From JANPBY01 sp963805505 (lineage in GTDB: Bacteria; Actinomycetota; Actinomycetes; DATJPE01), in contig CAWDUP010000001.1 in the NCBI GenBank assembly GCA_963805505.1, positions 1-64,000 of the forward strand: a DNA stretch of 64,000 bases, read 5' to 3'. The translations under genes were made by a program, and so were the position numbers. A model generated the notes under the pieces. That model had not been told where the DNA came from. It did not search any database and worked only from the letters and a program-made list of their open reading frames with translations. The number at the start of each line of letters is the position of its first letter. Position 1 is the stretch's first letter. Shown one piece after another: positions 9,835 to 18,588 of this stretch.

Positions 9835-11540
9835 GCCTGGATAGGCAGGTAGGCCGGTTCCCACATGGCGAGGCGAACCGCTTCGATCGGATCAGCCACG
9901 GCAGTCGTGGCTAGGCCAGCCTTCTGGGCGGCCAGAATGACTTCGACGGCGACCGTCGCGGAGACCTCACGAAGTCGCTCGATGCCCGGCAGAAGGCCCT
10001 TGGTCGGATCGGTGGGATCGGCGAGTTTTGCCAGCGCTCGAGCGGCTGCCAGGAACAAGGCGTCCGGCATCCTCGTGGCGCGGCACACGATGGTTCCGAG
10101 GCCGAGCCCTGGGAAGAGCAGGGCATTGTTGGCCTGCCCGATGCGGTAGGTCGTGTCGTTGAGCTCGACGGGGCCGAACGGGCTGCCTGTCGCCACTAGG
10201 GCTGCGCCGTCGGTCCAGGCCAGAAGGTTGGACGGAGTCTGTTCGGCGAGAACTGTCGGGTTGGACATCGGCAAGATGATGGGTCGCGGGCAGTGCGCGT
10301 ACATCGACTTGATGATGTCTTCGGAAAAGGCTCCGGTGACACCCGACGTCCCCACCAGCATCGTGGGATGCAACCTGTTGACCACCTCGGCAAGTCCGAG
10401 CGCCCCGTCGGTGCCCTGCCACCCCGTGACGCTGCCCGGATCTTTGGCGTACGGCTGCTGGTAGTCGTAGAGGTCGGGCAGGTCCGAGGTGAGCAGGCCC
10501 GGTCGGTCCAACAACCAGATGCGGGACCTTGCCTCATCTGGTGTCAGCCCGTCCTCCACCATGGCCAAGGCGATGAGGTCAGCGATCCCGACCCCGGCCG
10601 CGCCGGCCCCGAAGACGACCACCTGCTGGTCGACCAGCCTGCCTCCGGAGACCCGCACCCCAGAGAGCGCACACGCCAGCCCAACCGCGGCAGTTCCCTG
10701 GATGTCGTCGTCGAAGGTGCACAGAGTCTCGCCGTAGCGGGCCAGGATGCCTCGGGCCTGAGGGCCTGCGAAGTCCTCCCAGTGCAGGATCGCGTGGGGA
10801 AAGCGCCTGGTCGCGCTGGCGACGTAGGCGTCGATGAAGGCGTCGTACTCCGACCCTCGTACCCGCGACCGGCGTAGCCCGAGATATCGCGGGTCCGTGA
10901 GTAGCTCTTCTCGGTTGGTGCCGACGTCGAGCCCGATCGCCAGAACCCGGCTCGGATCGATGCCGGCCGCGACGGTGTAGACGACGAGCTTGCCGATCGA
11001 GATGTCGATTCCGCCGATGCCCCAGTCACCGATGCCCAGAATCGCCTCTGCGTCGGAGGCCACCACGAGGTCGACGTCGCCGGGGCCGAGGCCCGTCGCC
11101 TCCAGGGCACGGTCGATGCCGTCGACGTCGTCGATGCTGAGGAAGACCCCGCGCGGGCGACGGTAGAGCCGGCTGAACTCCTGGATGGCCTGCCCGACTG
11201 TGGGTGTGTAGACGATGGGCAGCATCTCGGCGACGTGGTCGCCCACCAGCCGGTAGAACAGCACCTCGTTGCTGTCATGCAGGGTCGACAAGAAGACCCA
11301 TCTGGCGATGTCGTTGGCGCAAGCGGTGAACTGCTCGTAGCTGCGGGCCGCCTGCTGGTCCAGGGTCTCCGCGGCGTGCGGGAGCAGGCCGTGCAGGCCC
11401 AACGAGTCGCGCTCCTCGAGGGTGAACGCGGTGCCACGGTTGATCCGCGGGTTGTCCAGCACGTCGGCGCCTCGCGAGCGGATCGAGAGGGCGCTGCCTC
11501 CTTGGGGGTCGACGATGAGTTCGAAGCCCTTGGTCCTCAC
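9831..11540 (-). CDS. NAD-dependent malic enzyme, paralog 1
   Basis: Oxidative decarboxylation of malate to pyruvate with NAD(P). Visible are the N-terminal INRGTAFT and LLPHAAETLDQQ, the catalytic Tyr in VYTPTVG, the catalytic Lys region GIGDWGIGGIDISIGKL, the metal-binding WEDF and CTFDDDIQGTAAV, the dinucleotide fold GAGAAGVGIADLIA and the substrate motif MSNPT. About 569 residues, the size of the large SfcA/MaeA type. GTG 11540 is preferred: GGAGAG lies about 8 bases upstream, and this start matches the N-terminus of the paralog at 13434-15146. It lies downstream of, and on the same strand as, the pyruvate oxidase gene. Confidence 0.93.
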   Translation of the reverse strand: MRTKGFELIVDPQGGSALSIRSRGADVLDNPRINRGTAFTLEERDSLGLHGLLPHAAETLDQQAARSYEQFTACANDIARWVFLSTLHDSNEVLFYRLVGDHVAEMLPIVYTPTVGQAIQEFSRLYRRPRGVFLSIDDVDGIDRALEATGLGPGDVDLVVASDAEAILGIGDWGIGGIDISIGKLVVYTVAAGIDPSRVLAIGLDVGTNREELLTDPRYLGLRRSRVRGSEYDAFIDAYVASATRRFPHAILHWEDFAGPQARGILARYGETLCTFDDDIQGTAAVGLACALSGVRVSGGRLVDQQVVVFGAGAAGVGIADLIALAMVEDGLTPDEARSRIWLLDRPGLLTSDLPDLYDYQQPYAKDPGSVTGWQGTDGALGLAEVVNRLHPTMLVGTSGVTGAFSEDIIKSMYAHCPRPIILPMSNPTVLAEQTPSNLLAWTDGAALVATGSPFGPVELNDTTYRIGQANNALLFPGLGLGTIVCRATRMPDALFLAAARALAKLADPTDPTKGLLPGIERLREVSATVAVEVILAAQKAGLATTAVADPIEAVRLAMWEPAYLPIQA

Positions 11541-11633
11541 GGCATGCCTCTCTCCAGACGACGCCACGAGGCTACCGACTACGCAGTCGACGGTCCCGGC
11601 TGACCGTTCAGAACGTCGGACCCGGTCGAGCCG

Positions 11634-13376
11634 TCAGAGAGCCTGCCGGACGTCCCGGATGTTGGATTCGGCTTGGTTCCACAGCTCTGCGAACTCTCCG
11701 CTGAACATCAGCTTGCCGGCCGCCAACGAGAAGCCCTTGATCTCCTCGATGGTGGTGTGCGGGGGAACGGCCAGGGCACGGGGGTCCGTGACGAAGTCGA
11801 CGAGGGCAGGCCCTGGGTGGTCGAAAGCTCGTTGGATCGCGGGGCGGATGTCCTCGGTCTTCTCGACTCGCTCGCCGTGGATGCCCACGGCCTGGGCCAT
11901 GGCGCCGAAGTCCGGGTTCTTCACGTCGGTACCCCACGGCTGGTAGCCGACCACCATCATCTCCGCTCGGACCATCCCGAGCGTCGAGTTGTTGAAGATC
12001 ATCAGCTTGACGGGGATGTCGAGGCCAGCCGCCGTGAGCAGCTCTCCCATGAGCATGGTGAAACCACCATCCCCGCACAGAGCGATCACCTGGCGGTCGG
12101 GGGAGCCGACCTTGGCTCCGATGGCCTGCGGCATGGCATTGGCCATCGACCCGTGGCTGAAGGAGGCGAGAATTCGCCGGCCCGCCTTCATCTTGAGGTA
12201 GCGGGCCCCCCACACGTTGCACATCCCGGTGTCCACGGTGAACACCGCGTCGTCTTCGGCGAGGTCACTGAGGGCGCTGGCGACCATCTCAGGTCGCAGT
12301 CCGTGGCCGCTTCCCTCGTGGGTCGCGTAGGTCTGGATCCCCTCGACCATCTTGTGGTGGTGCTTCACGATCGAGTCGAGGAAGTGCGACTCCCTACGCT
12401 CCTTCAACCGTGGAAGAAGCGCGCGAAGGGTCTCGCCGACGTCCCCGACCAGCCCGAGGTCGACGGCTGCCCGCCGCCCGAGGTGCAGCGCCTTGTCGTC
12501 GACCTGGATGATCGTCTTCCCGGCAGGGAGGAAGGCGTGATAGGGGAAGTCGGTGCCGAGCATGACGAGCAGGTCACAATCCGCAAGCGCCTGGGTCGCG
12601 CCACCCCAACCCAGCAGTCCGGTCATCCCGACGGCTGACGGGTTGTCGGCCTCCAGCACGTCCTTGCCGCGATAGGCGAACGACACGGGCGCCTTCAGCG
12701 CATCGCTGAACGCCAGAACTTCGGAGCGAGCCTTCCGGGTGCCTTCACCACCGTGGATCACGATCTTCTTGGCGTCGTTCAGCAGCTCGGCGGCCCGATC
12801 GAGGGCATCGTCGGTGGGCCGGCTCACCGGCCGGTCGGTCAGGATCGGGTGGGCCAGCATCGGACGCTCGACGGTCATCGCGGCGATGTCGCCCGGCAGG
12901 ATGATCATGCCGACGCCGCGCTCGAGGATGGCGGCTTGCAACGCGAGCTCGGAGATCCGCGGCATGGCCTCCGGGGTCGAGACCAGGGCTACGTAGTTGC
13001 AGCAACCCGAGAAGATCGCCTCGGGGTTCGTCTCCTGGAAGTAGCCGCTGCCGATCTCGGTGCTGGGGATGTGCGTCGCGATCGCGAACACCGGGGCGGC
13101 GTTGCGCTGGCAGTCGTAGAGTCCGTTGAGCAGGTGCAGGCTGCCCGGGCCTGACGAGCCGAGCACCGCGGTGGGTCGACCGGAGATCTGGGCATCGGCC
13201 CCGGCGGCGAAGGCCCCGGCCTCCTCGTTGCGCACGTGCACGAATTCGATGTCGCTGCTGTGGCGACGCAGCGCGTCGACGATCGGGTTTGCCGAGTCAC
13301 CGACGATGCCGTACACCTTGCGGATCCCGGCCTCCACCATCTGATCGATCAGGATCTCGGCGACCGTGCGCGCCAT
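11634..13376 (-). CDS. poxB: Pyruvate dehydrogenase (quinone) / pyruvate oxidase
   Basis: A thiamine-diphosphate and FAD enzyme that decarboxylates pyruvate to acetate and CO2 and passes electrons to membrane quinone. The N-terminal PYR domain has YGIVGDSANP and the catalytic Glu in VRNEEAGAFAA. The FAD domain is central. The C-terminal PP domain has GDGGFTMLMGELLTAAGLD and IFNNSTLGM, the GDG...NN thiamine-diphosphate motif. 580 residues, matching E. coli PoxB in architecture. It lies head to tail between two malic enzyme genes, so malate can be turned into pyruvate and then into reduced quinone by adjacent products. Confidence 0.92.
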   Translation of the reverse strand: MARTVAEILIDQMVEAGIRKVYGIVGDSANPIVDALRRHSSDIEFVHVRNEEAGAFAAGADAQISGRPTAVLGSSGPGSLHLLNGLYDCQRNAAPVFAIATHIPSTEIGSGYFQETNPEAIFSGCCNYVALVSTPEAMPRISELALQAAILERGVGMIILPGDIAAMTVERPMLAHPILTDRPVSRPTDDALDRAAELLNDAKKIVIHGGEGTRKARSEVLAFSDALKAPVSFAYRGKDVLEADNPSAVGMTGLLGWGGATQALADCDLLVMLGTDFPYHAFLPAGKTIIQVDDKALHLGRRAAVDLGLVGDVGETLRALLPRLKERRESHFLDSIVKHHHKMVEGIQTYATHEGSGHGLRPEMVASALSDLAEDDAVFTVDTGMCNVWGARYLKMKAGRRILASFSHGSMANAMPQAIGAKVGSPDRQVIALCGDGGFTMLMGELLTAAGLDIPVKLMIFNNSTLGMVRAEMMVVGYQPWGTDVKNPDFGAMAQAVGIHGERVEKTEDIRPAIQRAFDHPGPALVDFVTDPRALAVPPHTTIEEIKGFSLAAGKLMFSGEFAELWNQAESNIRDVRQAL

Positions 13377-13433
13377 GATGTGCTCCCTCGGTGGGTCGTT
13401 GTGCGATGAGTCGAGTGGGTTCTCGGGACTCGG

Positions 13434-15146
13434 TCAGTTGCCGAGGTCGATGGGAAGGTATTCCGGGTTCCACATGGCCTCGTGGACCGCCTCGATCGGA
13501 TCGGCCACGGTCACCCGGGCGATGCCCTGCTCTGCCGCCGTGTTGACGACGTCCACGGCCACTGTGGCCGACACCTCTCGCAGTCGGGAGATGTCTGGCA
13601 GCAAGCCCTTGGCAGGGTCTGTTGGGTCGGCGAGCTTGGCCAAGGCGCGTGCCGCTGCGATGAACAACGAGGGGGGCATGGTCGCGGCGCGGCAGACGAT
13701 CACGCCGAGCCCGAGGCCGGGGAACATCAACGCGTTGTTCGCCTGCCCTATGCGGTAGGTCGTGCCGTCCAGCTCGACGGGACCGAACGGGCTGCCCGTG
13801 GCAACCAGTGCCGCGCCTTCGGTCCAGGCCAGCAAGTTGGCCGGGGTCTGCTCGGCCAAGACTGTCGGATTCGACATCGGCAGGATGATCGGCCGGTCGC
13901 AGTGTGCGTGCATCGAGCGAACGACGCTCTCGTTGAACGCTCCCGTCACACCAGAGGTGCCGACCAGCATCGTCGGCTGCAGGCCAGCGACAACTTCGGC
14001 CAGGCCCAGAGTTCCATCGGCGGCCCGCCAGCCGTCGATCTCCGCAAGGTCTTTGGCGTACGGCTGCTGGTAGTCATAGAGGTCCGTCATGTCGCCCGTC
14101 AGCAGTCCAGGACGATCCAGGAGATAGATGCGCGCGGCCGCCTGTTCGGCGGTCAGCCCCTCCTCGGTCATGGCCAGGGCGATCAGGTCCGCGATCCCAA
14201 CCCCAGCGGCGCCGGCACCGAAGACGACGATCTTCTGCTCGGTCAGCCGGCCGCCCGACACTCGCACTCCCGACAGGGCGCAGGCGAGACCGACTGCGGC
14301 CGTACCTTGAATGTCGTCGTCGAAGGTGCAGAGCGTGTCGCCGTACCGCTCCAGGATGGACCGGGCGGGCGGCCCGGAGAAGTCCTCCCAATGCAGAATC
14401 GCTTGCGGGAATCGCTTGCTCGCACTGGCGACGTACGCGTCGATGAACGAGTCGTATGCCTCGCCCCGCACCCGCGATCGCCGCAGCCCGAGGTAGCGGG
14501 GGTCGTTGAGCAGCTGCTCCCTGTTCGTCCCCACGTCCAACCCGACAGCCAGAACGCGGCCGGGATCGATCCCGGCGGCCACTGTGTAGACCGCGAGCTT
14601 GCCGATGGAGATGTCGATGCCGCCGACCCCCCAGTCGCCGATTCCGAGGATGGCCTCGGCATCGGAGGCGACGACGAGATCGATGTCGTCCGGGCCGAGC
14701 CCCGTCTCCTCGAGCGCGCGGTCGATCCCGTCGATGTCGTCGATGTTCAGAAAGACGCCACGCGGGCGACGGAACAGGTGGGAGAACTCCTCGATCGCCG
14801 TGCCCACCGTCGGGGTGTAGACGATGGGCAGCATCTCTTCGACATGGAGGCCGACCAGCTTGTAGAAGAGGACCTCGTTGGTGTCGTGGAGGTTGGTGAG
14901 GAACACCCACTTGTCGACAGGTGTCTCAGCCGCCGTGAACTGTTCGTAGCTGCGATTGATCTGTTCATCGATGGTCTCGACGGCTGACGGCAAGAGTCCT
15001 CGAATCCCCAAGGCATCCCGTTCAGCGAGTGTGAAAGCCGTGCCGCGGTTGATGGCCGGCTCGTCGAGCACCGCCATACCACGGGCTGCGATCCTGAGGT
15101 GCGACAGACCGCTGGACCGGTTCACGGTAAAGGGGCGCGAGGGCAT
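13434..15146 (-). CDS. NAD-dependent malic enzyme, paralog 2
   Basis: Same family and layout as the gene at 9831-11540, with long shared stretches such as FDDDIQGTAAVGLACALSGV and GIDISIGKL. It has YTPTVG (Tyr), WEDF and DDDIQG (metal), GAGAAGVGIADLIA (NAD) and SNPTVLAEQTP. 570 residues; ATG 15146 has purine-rich sequence upstream. First gene of the minus-strand run malic enzyme-poxB-malic enzyme. The two N-terminal 30 residues diverge while the catalytic core is strongly conserved, pointing to an old duplication rather than an assembly repeat. Confidence 0.93.
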   Translation of the reverse strand: MPSRPFTVNRSSGLSHLRIAARGMAVLDEPAINRGTAFTLAERDALGIRGLLPSAVETIDEQINRSYEQFTAAETPVDKWVFLTNLHDTNEVLFYKLVGLHVEEMLPIVYTPTVGTAIEEFSHLFRRPRGVFLNIDDIDGIDRALEETGLGPDDIDLVVASDAEAILGIGDWGVGGIDISIGKLAVYTVAAGIDPGRVLAVGLDVGTNREQLLNDPRYLGLRRSRVRGEAYDSFIDAYVASASKRFPQAILHWEDFSGPPARSILERYGDTLCTFDDDIQGTAAVGLACALSGVRVSGGRLTEQKIVVFGAGAAGVGIADLIALAMTEEGLTAEQAAARIYLLDRPGLLTGDMTDLYDYQQPYAKDLAEIDGWRAADGTLGLAEVVAGLQPTMLVGTSGVTGAFNESVVRSMHAHCDRPIILPMSNPTVLAEQTPANLLAWTEGAALVATGSPFGPVELDGTTYRIGQANNALMFPGLGLGVIVCRAATMPPSLFIAAARALAKLADPTDPAKGLLPDISRLREVSATVAVDVVNTAAEQGIARVTVADPIEAVHEAMWNPEYLPIDLGN

Positions 15147-15296
15147 CGAGAGGACTCCGATTCCGGGGAATTTTTGGCAACCCTAGCGTTCTGTCTTCGC
15201 TGTTGACTACAGCGCTGAGCGGGTGCTTTGATCCTCGCGCTCCTAGTTCTAGCGTCGCATCCTCATAGTCAATCGGTGGTGTCGAAAGGAATCGAC

Positions 15297-15701
15297 ATGG
15301 TCAAGCGACACCGCATGCGTTCCGTCCCGATTTCCTTGACCGTCACCACACTGCTCCTCGGCGGATGCTCTTCCTCCGGAGACACGCTCGACGACGCGGC
15401 GCTGGCTCAGCAGCTGGTTACCGCAACCCAGGCTGCCGGCGTTGCCCCGGGTCTCACTGTGGACGTCGCTGAATCGCTCTACGACTCCTCGGCTCCGCAG
15501 ATCTGCGACGCCTTGACTGGGGGGGTCGGCTCTGCGGAGCAACTGTTACTTACGGGCAACCCTGCCCTCGGACGTACCAAGGTGATCACGAGCAATGCGG
15601 TGACCTACGGCGGGCTCGTCGTTCAGGTCTACTGCCCGGACGAGGCGGCTCCGTATGCCGATCTCGTTGCCGACCTCGATCCGCTCGACAGCACCAACTG
15701 A
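15297..15701 (+). CDS. Small putative lipoprotein, unknown
   Basis: 134 residues. The basic N-terminus MVKRHRMRSVPISLTVTTLL precedes LLGGCSSS, a convincing lipobox with Cys at about residue 24. The remainder is acidic with two further Cys (QICDALTGG and VQVYCPDE), possibly a disulfide. ATG 15297 has GAAAGGA 7 bases upstream. It lies 48 bases ahead of the APC permease on the same strand and divergent from the malic enzyme, so it probably heads a small operon with the permease and the HPPD-like gene. No family recognised. Confidence 0.65.
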   Translation: MVKRHRMRSVPISLTVTTLLLGGCSSSGDTLDDAALAQQLVTATQAAGVAPGLTVDVAESLYDSSAPQICDALTGGVGSAEQLLLTGNPALGRTKVITSNAVTYGGLVVQVYCPDEAAPYADLVADLDPLDSTN

Positions 15702-15749
15702 CTCCCGTTGCCAATAGCGGGTGCTTCCACTCACGAATCAGGCATCGAC

Positions 15750-17207
15750 ATGGTAGCGATGAACGAGCCACCGGATCAGCGGCAGGCGCCCAAGAGTCTG
15801 GCCGCCATAGCGATGATCGCGTGGCCGGCGCTGGCCATGATGATGGTGGCAAGTGTCGGGAGCATCGCTCAGCTTTCCGACTCGGCCACGTTCGGTCTCG
15901 GGGCGGTGACCGTTTACCTGATTCCGGCGCTGCTCTTCCTGCTTCCGGTAGGACTCGTCTCGGCCGAGCTGGCGACTAGCCACGAGGGAGGCATCTTCGT
16001 CTGGGTTCGCGAGGCCTTCGGGGACAGATCGGGCTTCCAAGCAACCTGGTTCGTGTTCATGAACAGCGTGACGCTATACCCGTCGCTGCTGTCCTTCGGG
16101 GCGGCTGCGCTTGCCACGGCCTTCGGCCGCCCGGATCTCGCCGGCAACGGCATCTACATGGGCTTGGTAGTGCTTGTCGGCTTCTGGCTCGCCACCTGGG
16201 TGGTGTCTCGAGGGATGAAGACCACTGCTGGCTTGAGCAACCTAGGGGTGGGTCTCGGCACCATGGTGCCGGCGCTCGCGCTGATCTTCTTCATGTGTGC
16301 CTGGCTGATCGACGACAAACCATCGGCCGCTCCACTGGGCTGGAGCAACGTTGTCCCGCCATTCACCGGGCTGGCCAGCATCGCCCTCGTCGTCGGCACT
16401 TTCGTTGCCTTCGCCGGCCTGGAGGTCAATGCGGTGCACATCAAGCACTTGAAAGGTCCACCACGGTCCTACTTCAAGGCGGTCATGCTCGCCGCGCTGA
16501 CCGTTTTCGTCATGTACATGCTTGGCTCGATCGCGATTTCCGTCGCCGTTCCTGATTCGAGCCTGGAGCTCACCTCAGGCGCCTCCCAGGCCTTCGCTGT
16601 CTATGCCGACGGATTTGGTATCCCAGGCCTGTCGAACGTGCTCTCGGGGCTCCTGGTCCTGGGAGCCGTCGCAGCGTCTATTGCGTGGATTGCCGGCCCC
16701 AGCCGCAGCATGTGGCTCGTCGGTCGGGCCGGCTACCTGCCAAAGTTCTTCCAGAAGACGAACAAGAATGACGTTCAGACGCCGATCTTGCTCATCCAGG
16801 GCATTGTCGTCACGATTCTCGCCCTGGTTTTCGTCGTCGCTCCGAATACCTCCGCGGCGTTCGCACTGCTCCAGGACGTGTCCATCATTCTGTACATGTG
16901 CATGTACGTCCTGATGTTCTCAGCGGCCATCCGCCTGCGCAGTTCCCAGCCCGACCTCGAGCGACCCATCCGGATCCCTGGGCTGAAGATCATCGCGGGC
17001 GTGGGCATCCTCTCTGCGACTTCGGCCATCGTTCTGGGCCTGACGCCGGCCGCGGGCTACACGACCACCTCCTGGCAGGTTCACGCCGCTATTGTGATTG
17101 TGGGAGTGGTCCTACTAGCTCTCCCCGCGCAGATCATTCACCACTTCCGACGCCCGCGCTGGGCCGCCATCGACGAGGCTGAGGTCATCGCTGAAACCGA
17201 CGCCTAG
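15750..17207 (+). CDS. APC-family amino acid permease
   Basis: About 485 residues with some 12 hydrophobic segments, of the amino acid-polyamine-organocation superfamily and resembling the glutamate:GABA antiporter group. Diagnostic stretches are the early helix region MIAWPALAMMMVASVG, SAELATSHEGGIFVWVREAF, FVAFAGLEVNAVHIKHLKGP and AGPSRSMWLVGRAGYLPKFF. Substrate cannot be read from sequence; an amino acid, amine or aromatic acid is possible. An in-frame ATG at 15759 is an alternative start. The next gene begins 44 bases after the stop on the same strand, so the HPPD-like enzyme is a likely partner. Confidence 0.85.
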   Translation: MVAMNEPPDQRQAPKSLAAIAMIAWPALAMMMVASVGSIAQLSDSATFGLGAVTVYLIPALLFLLPVGLVSAELATSHEGGIFVWVREAFGDRSGFQATWFVFMNSVTLYPSLLSFGAAALATAFGRPDLAGNGIYMGLVVLVGFWLATWVVSRGMKTTAGLSNLGVGLGTMVPALALIFFMCAWLIDDKPSAAPLGWSNVVPPFTGLASIALVVGTFVAFAGLEVNAVHIKHLKGPPRSYFKAVMLAALTVFVMYMLGSIAISVAVPDSSLELTSGASQAFAVYADGFGIPGLSNVLSGLLVLGAVAASIAWIAGPSRSMWLVGRAGYLPKFFQKTNKNDVQTPILLIQGIVVTILALVFVVAPNTSAAFALLQDVSIILYMCMYVLMFSAAIRLRSSQPDLERPIRIPGLKIIAGVGILSATSAIVLGLTPAAGYTTTSWQVHAAIVIVGVVLLALPAQIIHHFRRPRWAAIDEAEVIAETDA

Positions 17208-17251
17208 CAATTCCCTCTACCGACCTGGCTCTGTGAAAGGACCTCGAAGCC

Positions 17252-18493
17252 GTGATCGACCTCCAGAACTACACCCCGCTTGGCGACAAGAAGAACTCCG
17301 ACTACTACGAGGAGTTCCTTCCTCGTGTGTACGACCGCCGACGTGCGTCCGGGCTCGACGACCTGGTCAAGCAGATGGTCGGCGTGGTGGTTCAGGTTGA
17401 ACACGGTGATGGCATCGACTACCTAGCCGAGCTCGCCTGCATGGGCCCCTATCGCCTGCAGACCATGCGGCTGACTGACACTCACAAGATCTATTTCCTC
17501 CAGTCACAGCCGGAGTTCCCACGGCTGATCGTCCTCGAGCCGTTGAGCGCCGCGTATGAGGACAACATCACTCGTTTCAACATGCTCTATCCGCTCGCGC
17601 GCAACAAGCCAAACGCTCGCTACATCGGTGAGATCTACAGCACCAGCTCGACCAAGAACGTTCGGGACATCCTGGAGCCTCAGAACATCCGGTTCGCGTA
17701 CCCGGGTGACACGGTCAACTCGTTCTATGCCATGAGCCACCTGACGTTCACGTTCATGTCGGATTTCACCTACAACCGGGTCGGGTACGTCGACGTCGAC
17801 ATCGACGACATTGACGCTTTGGGGCTCGGCGAAGAGGTCAGTCTCACCGCGGACGAGCGCGGCAAGCTCGAGCGGGCCGAGAAGCTGGCGGCGGAGCACG
17901 GCATCAGCGGGCTGGTGCTCGGTCTGGACCACATGGCTACCCGGATCCTCGCCCACGAGCGTGAGGACGCGTTGCTCGAATACCTAACCATGGTTCCGTA
18001 CTACTTCTGGGGCGCCTACAACATCACGGAGATGAACTCCTCCACCAATGTGACTCGGCACCCCAACATCGACGATGACAAGAAGTCGCCCGCGCGGGTA
18101 TTCACCGCGAACAACACCCCATCGATCGTCAACTCCTTCGACAACCTCCCGATGCCGACCGAAGACTTCGTCCGCAATTTCGGTCGCCGCATGCACCACA
18201 TGGCGATGGCCGTGATGGACGGGCATGTGGTCGACGAGAAGAATGTCGACTACGTCGTTCGACAGCTGGCCGAGATGGGGACTCCCTTCTTGGCTCACGT
18301 GGTTGGCGAGTGCAAGGATGATCCCAACCTGAAGCAGATCTTCTCCAAGAGCTCGCCCTACTCACTGTTGATCACCGAGTACGTCGAACGGTGCCACGGC
18401 TATGAAGGCTTCTTCACCCGCGACAACGTCGCTGCGCTGACGGCTGCTGCGGGAGCCGATGAGCGCTACGAGCACGGTCACGTCTTCGACTGA
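17252..18493 (+). CDS. HPPD-like VOC-superfamily protein, substrate unknown
   Basis: 413 residues with no close named match that I recall. Its second half follows the pattern of 4-hydroxyphenylpyruvate dioxygenase: LDHMAT (His227), a helix and barrel with ARVFTANNTP, GRRMHHMAM (His316), KQIFSKSSPYSLLITEYVER (Glu376 in the xExxxR position) and YEGFFTRDN near the end, like the GFGxGNF motif. His227, His316 and Glu376 would be the Fe(II) ligand triad. This family assignment is my inference from motif order. GTG 17252 has GAAAGGA upstream. It lies in one operon with the permease, so it may act on an imported compound. Confidence 0.6.
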   Translation: MIDLQNYTPLGDKKNSDYYEEFLPRVYDRRRASGLDDLVKQMVGVVVQVEHGDGIDYLAELACMGPYRLQTMRLTDTHKIYFLQSQPEFPRLIVLEPLSAAYEDNITRFNMLYPLARNKPNARYIGEIYSTSSTKNVRDILEPQNIRFAYPGDTVNSFYAMSHLTFTFMSDFTYNRVGYVDVDIDDIDALGLGEEVSLTADERGKLERAEKLAAEHGISGLVLGLDHMATRILAHEREDALLEYLTMVPYYFWGAYNITEMNSSTNVTRHPNIDDDKKSPARVFTANNTPSIVNSFDNLPMPTEDFVRNFGRRMHHMAMAVMDGHVVDEKNVDYVVRQLAEMGTPFLAHVVGECKDDPNLKQIFSKSSPYSLLITEYVERCHGYEGFFTRDNVAALTAAAGADERYEHGHVFD

Positions 18494-18588
18494 CACTCAA
18501 CGGTGGAGGTGAGACGGGGGACGGACCACGGCCGGATCGCAGACATCCTCGACGAGGTGCTCGAGTCGTGCGAGTGAGCCTCGGGCAG

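Noticed and set aside
9831..15146. Malic enzyme duplication as an assembly repeat
   Set aside because: The copies differ at the DNA level throughout and at the N-terminus, so they are genuine paralogs.
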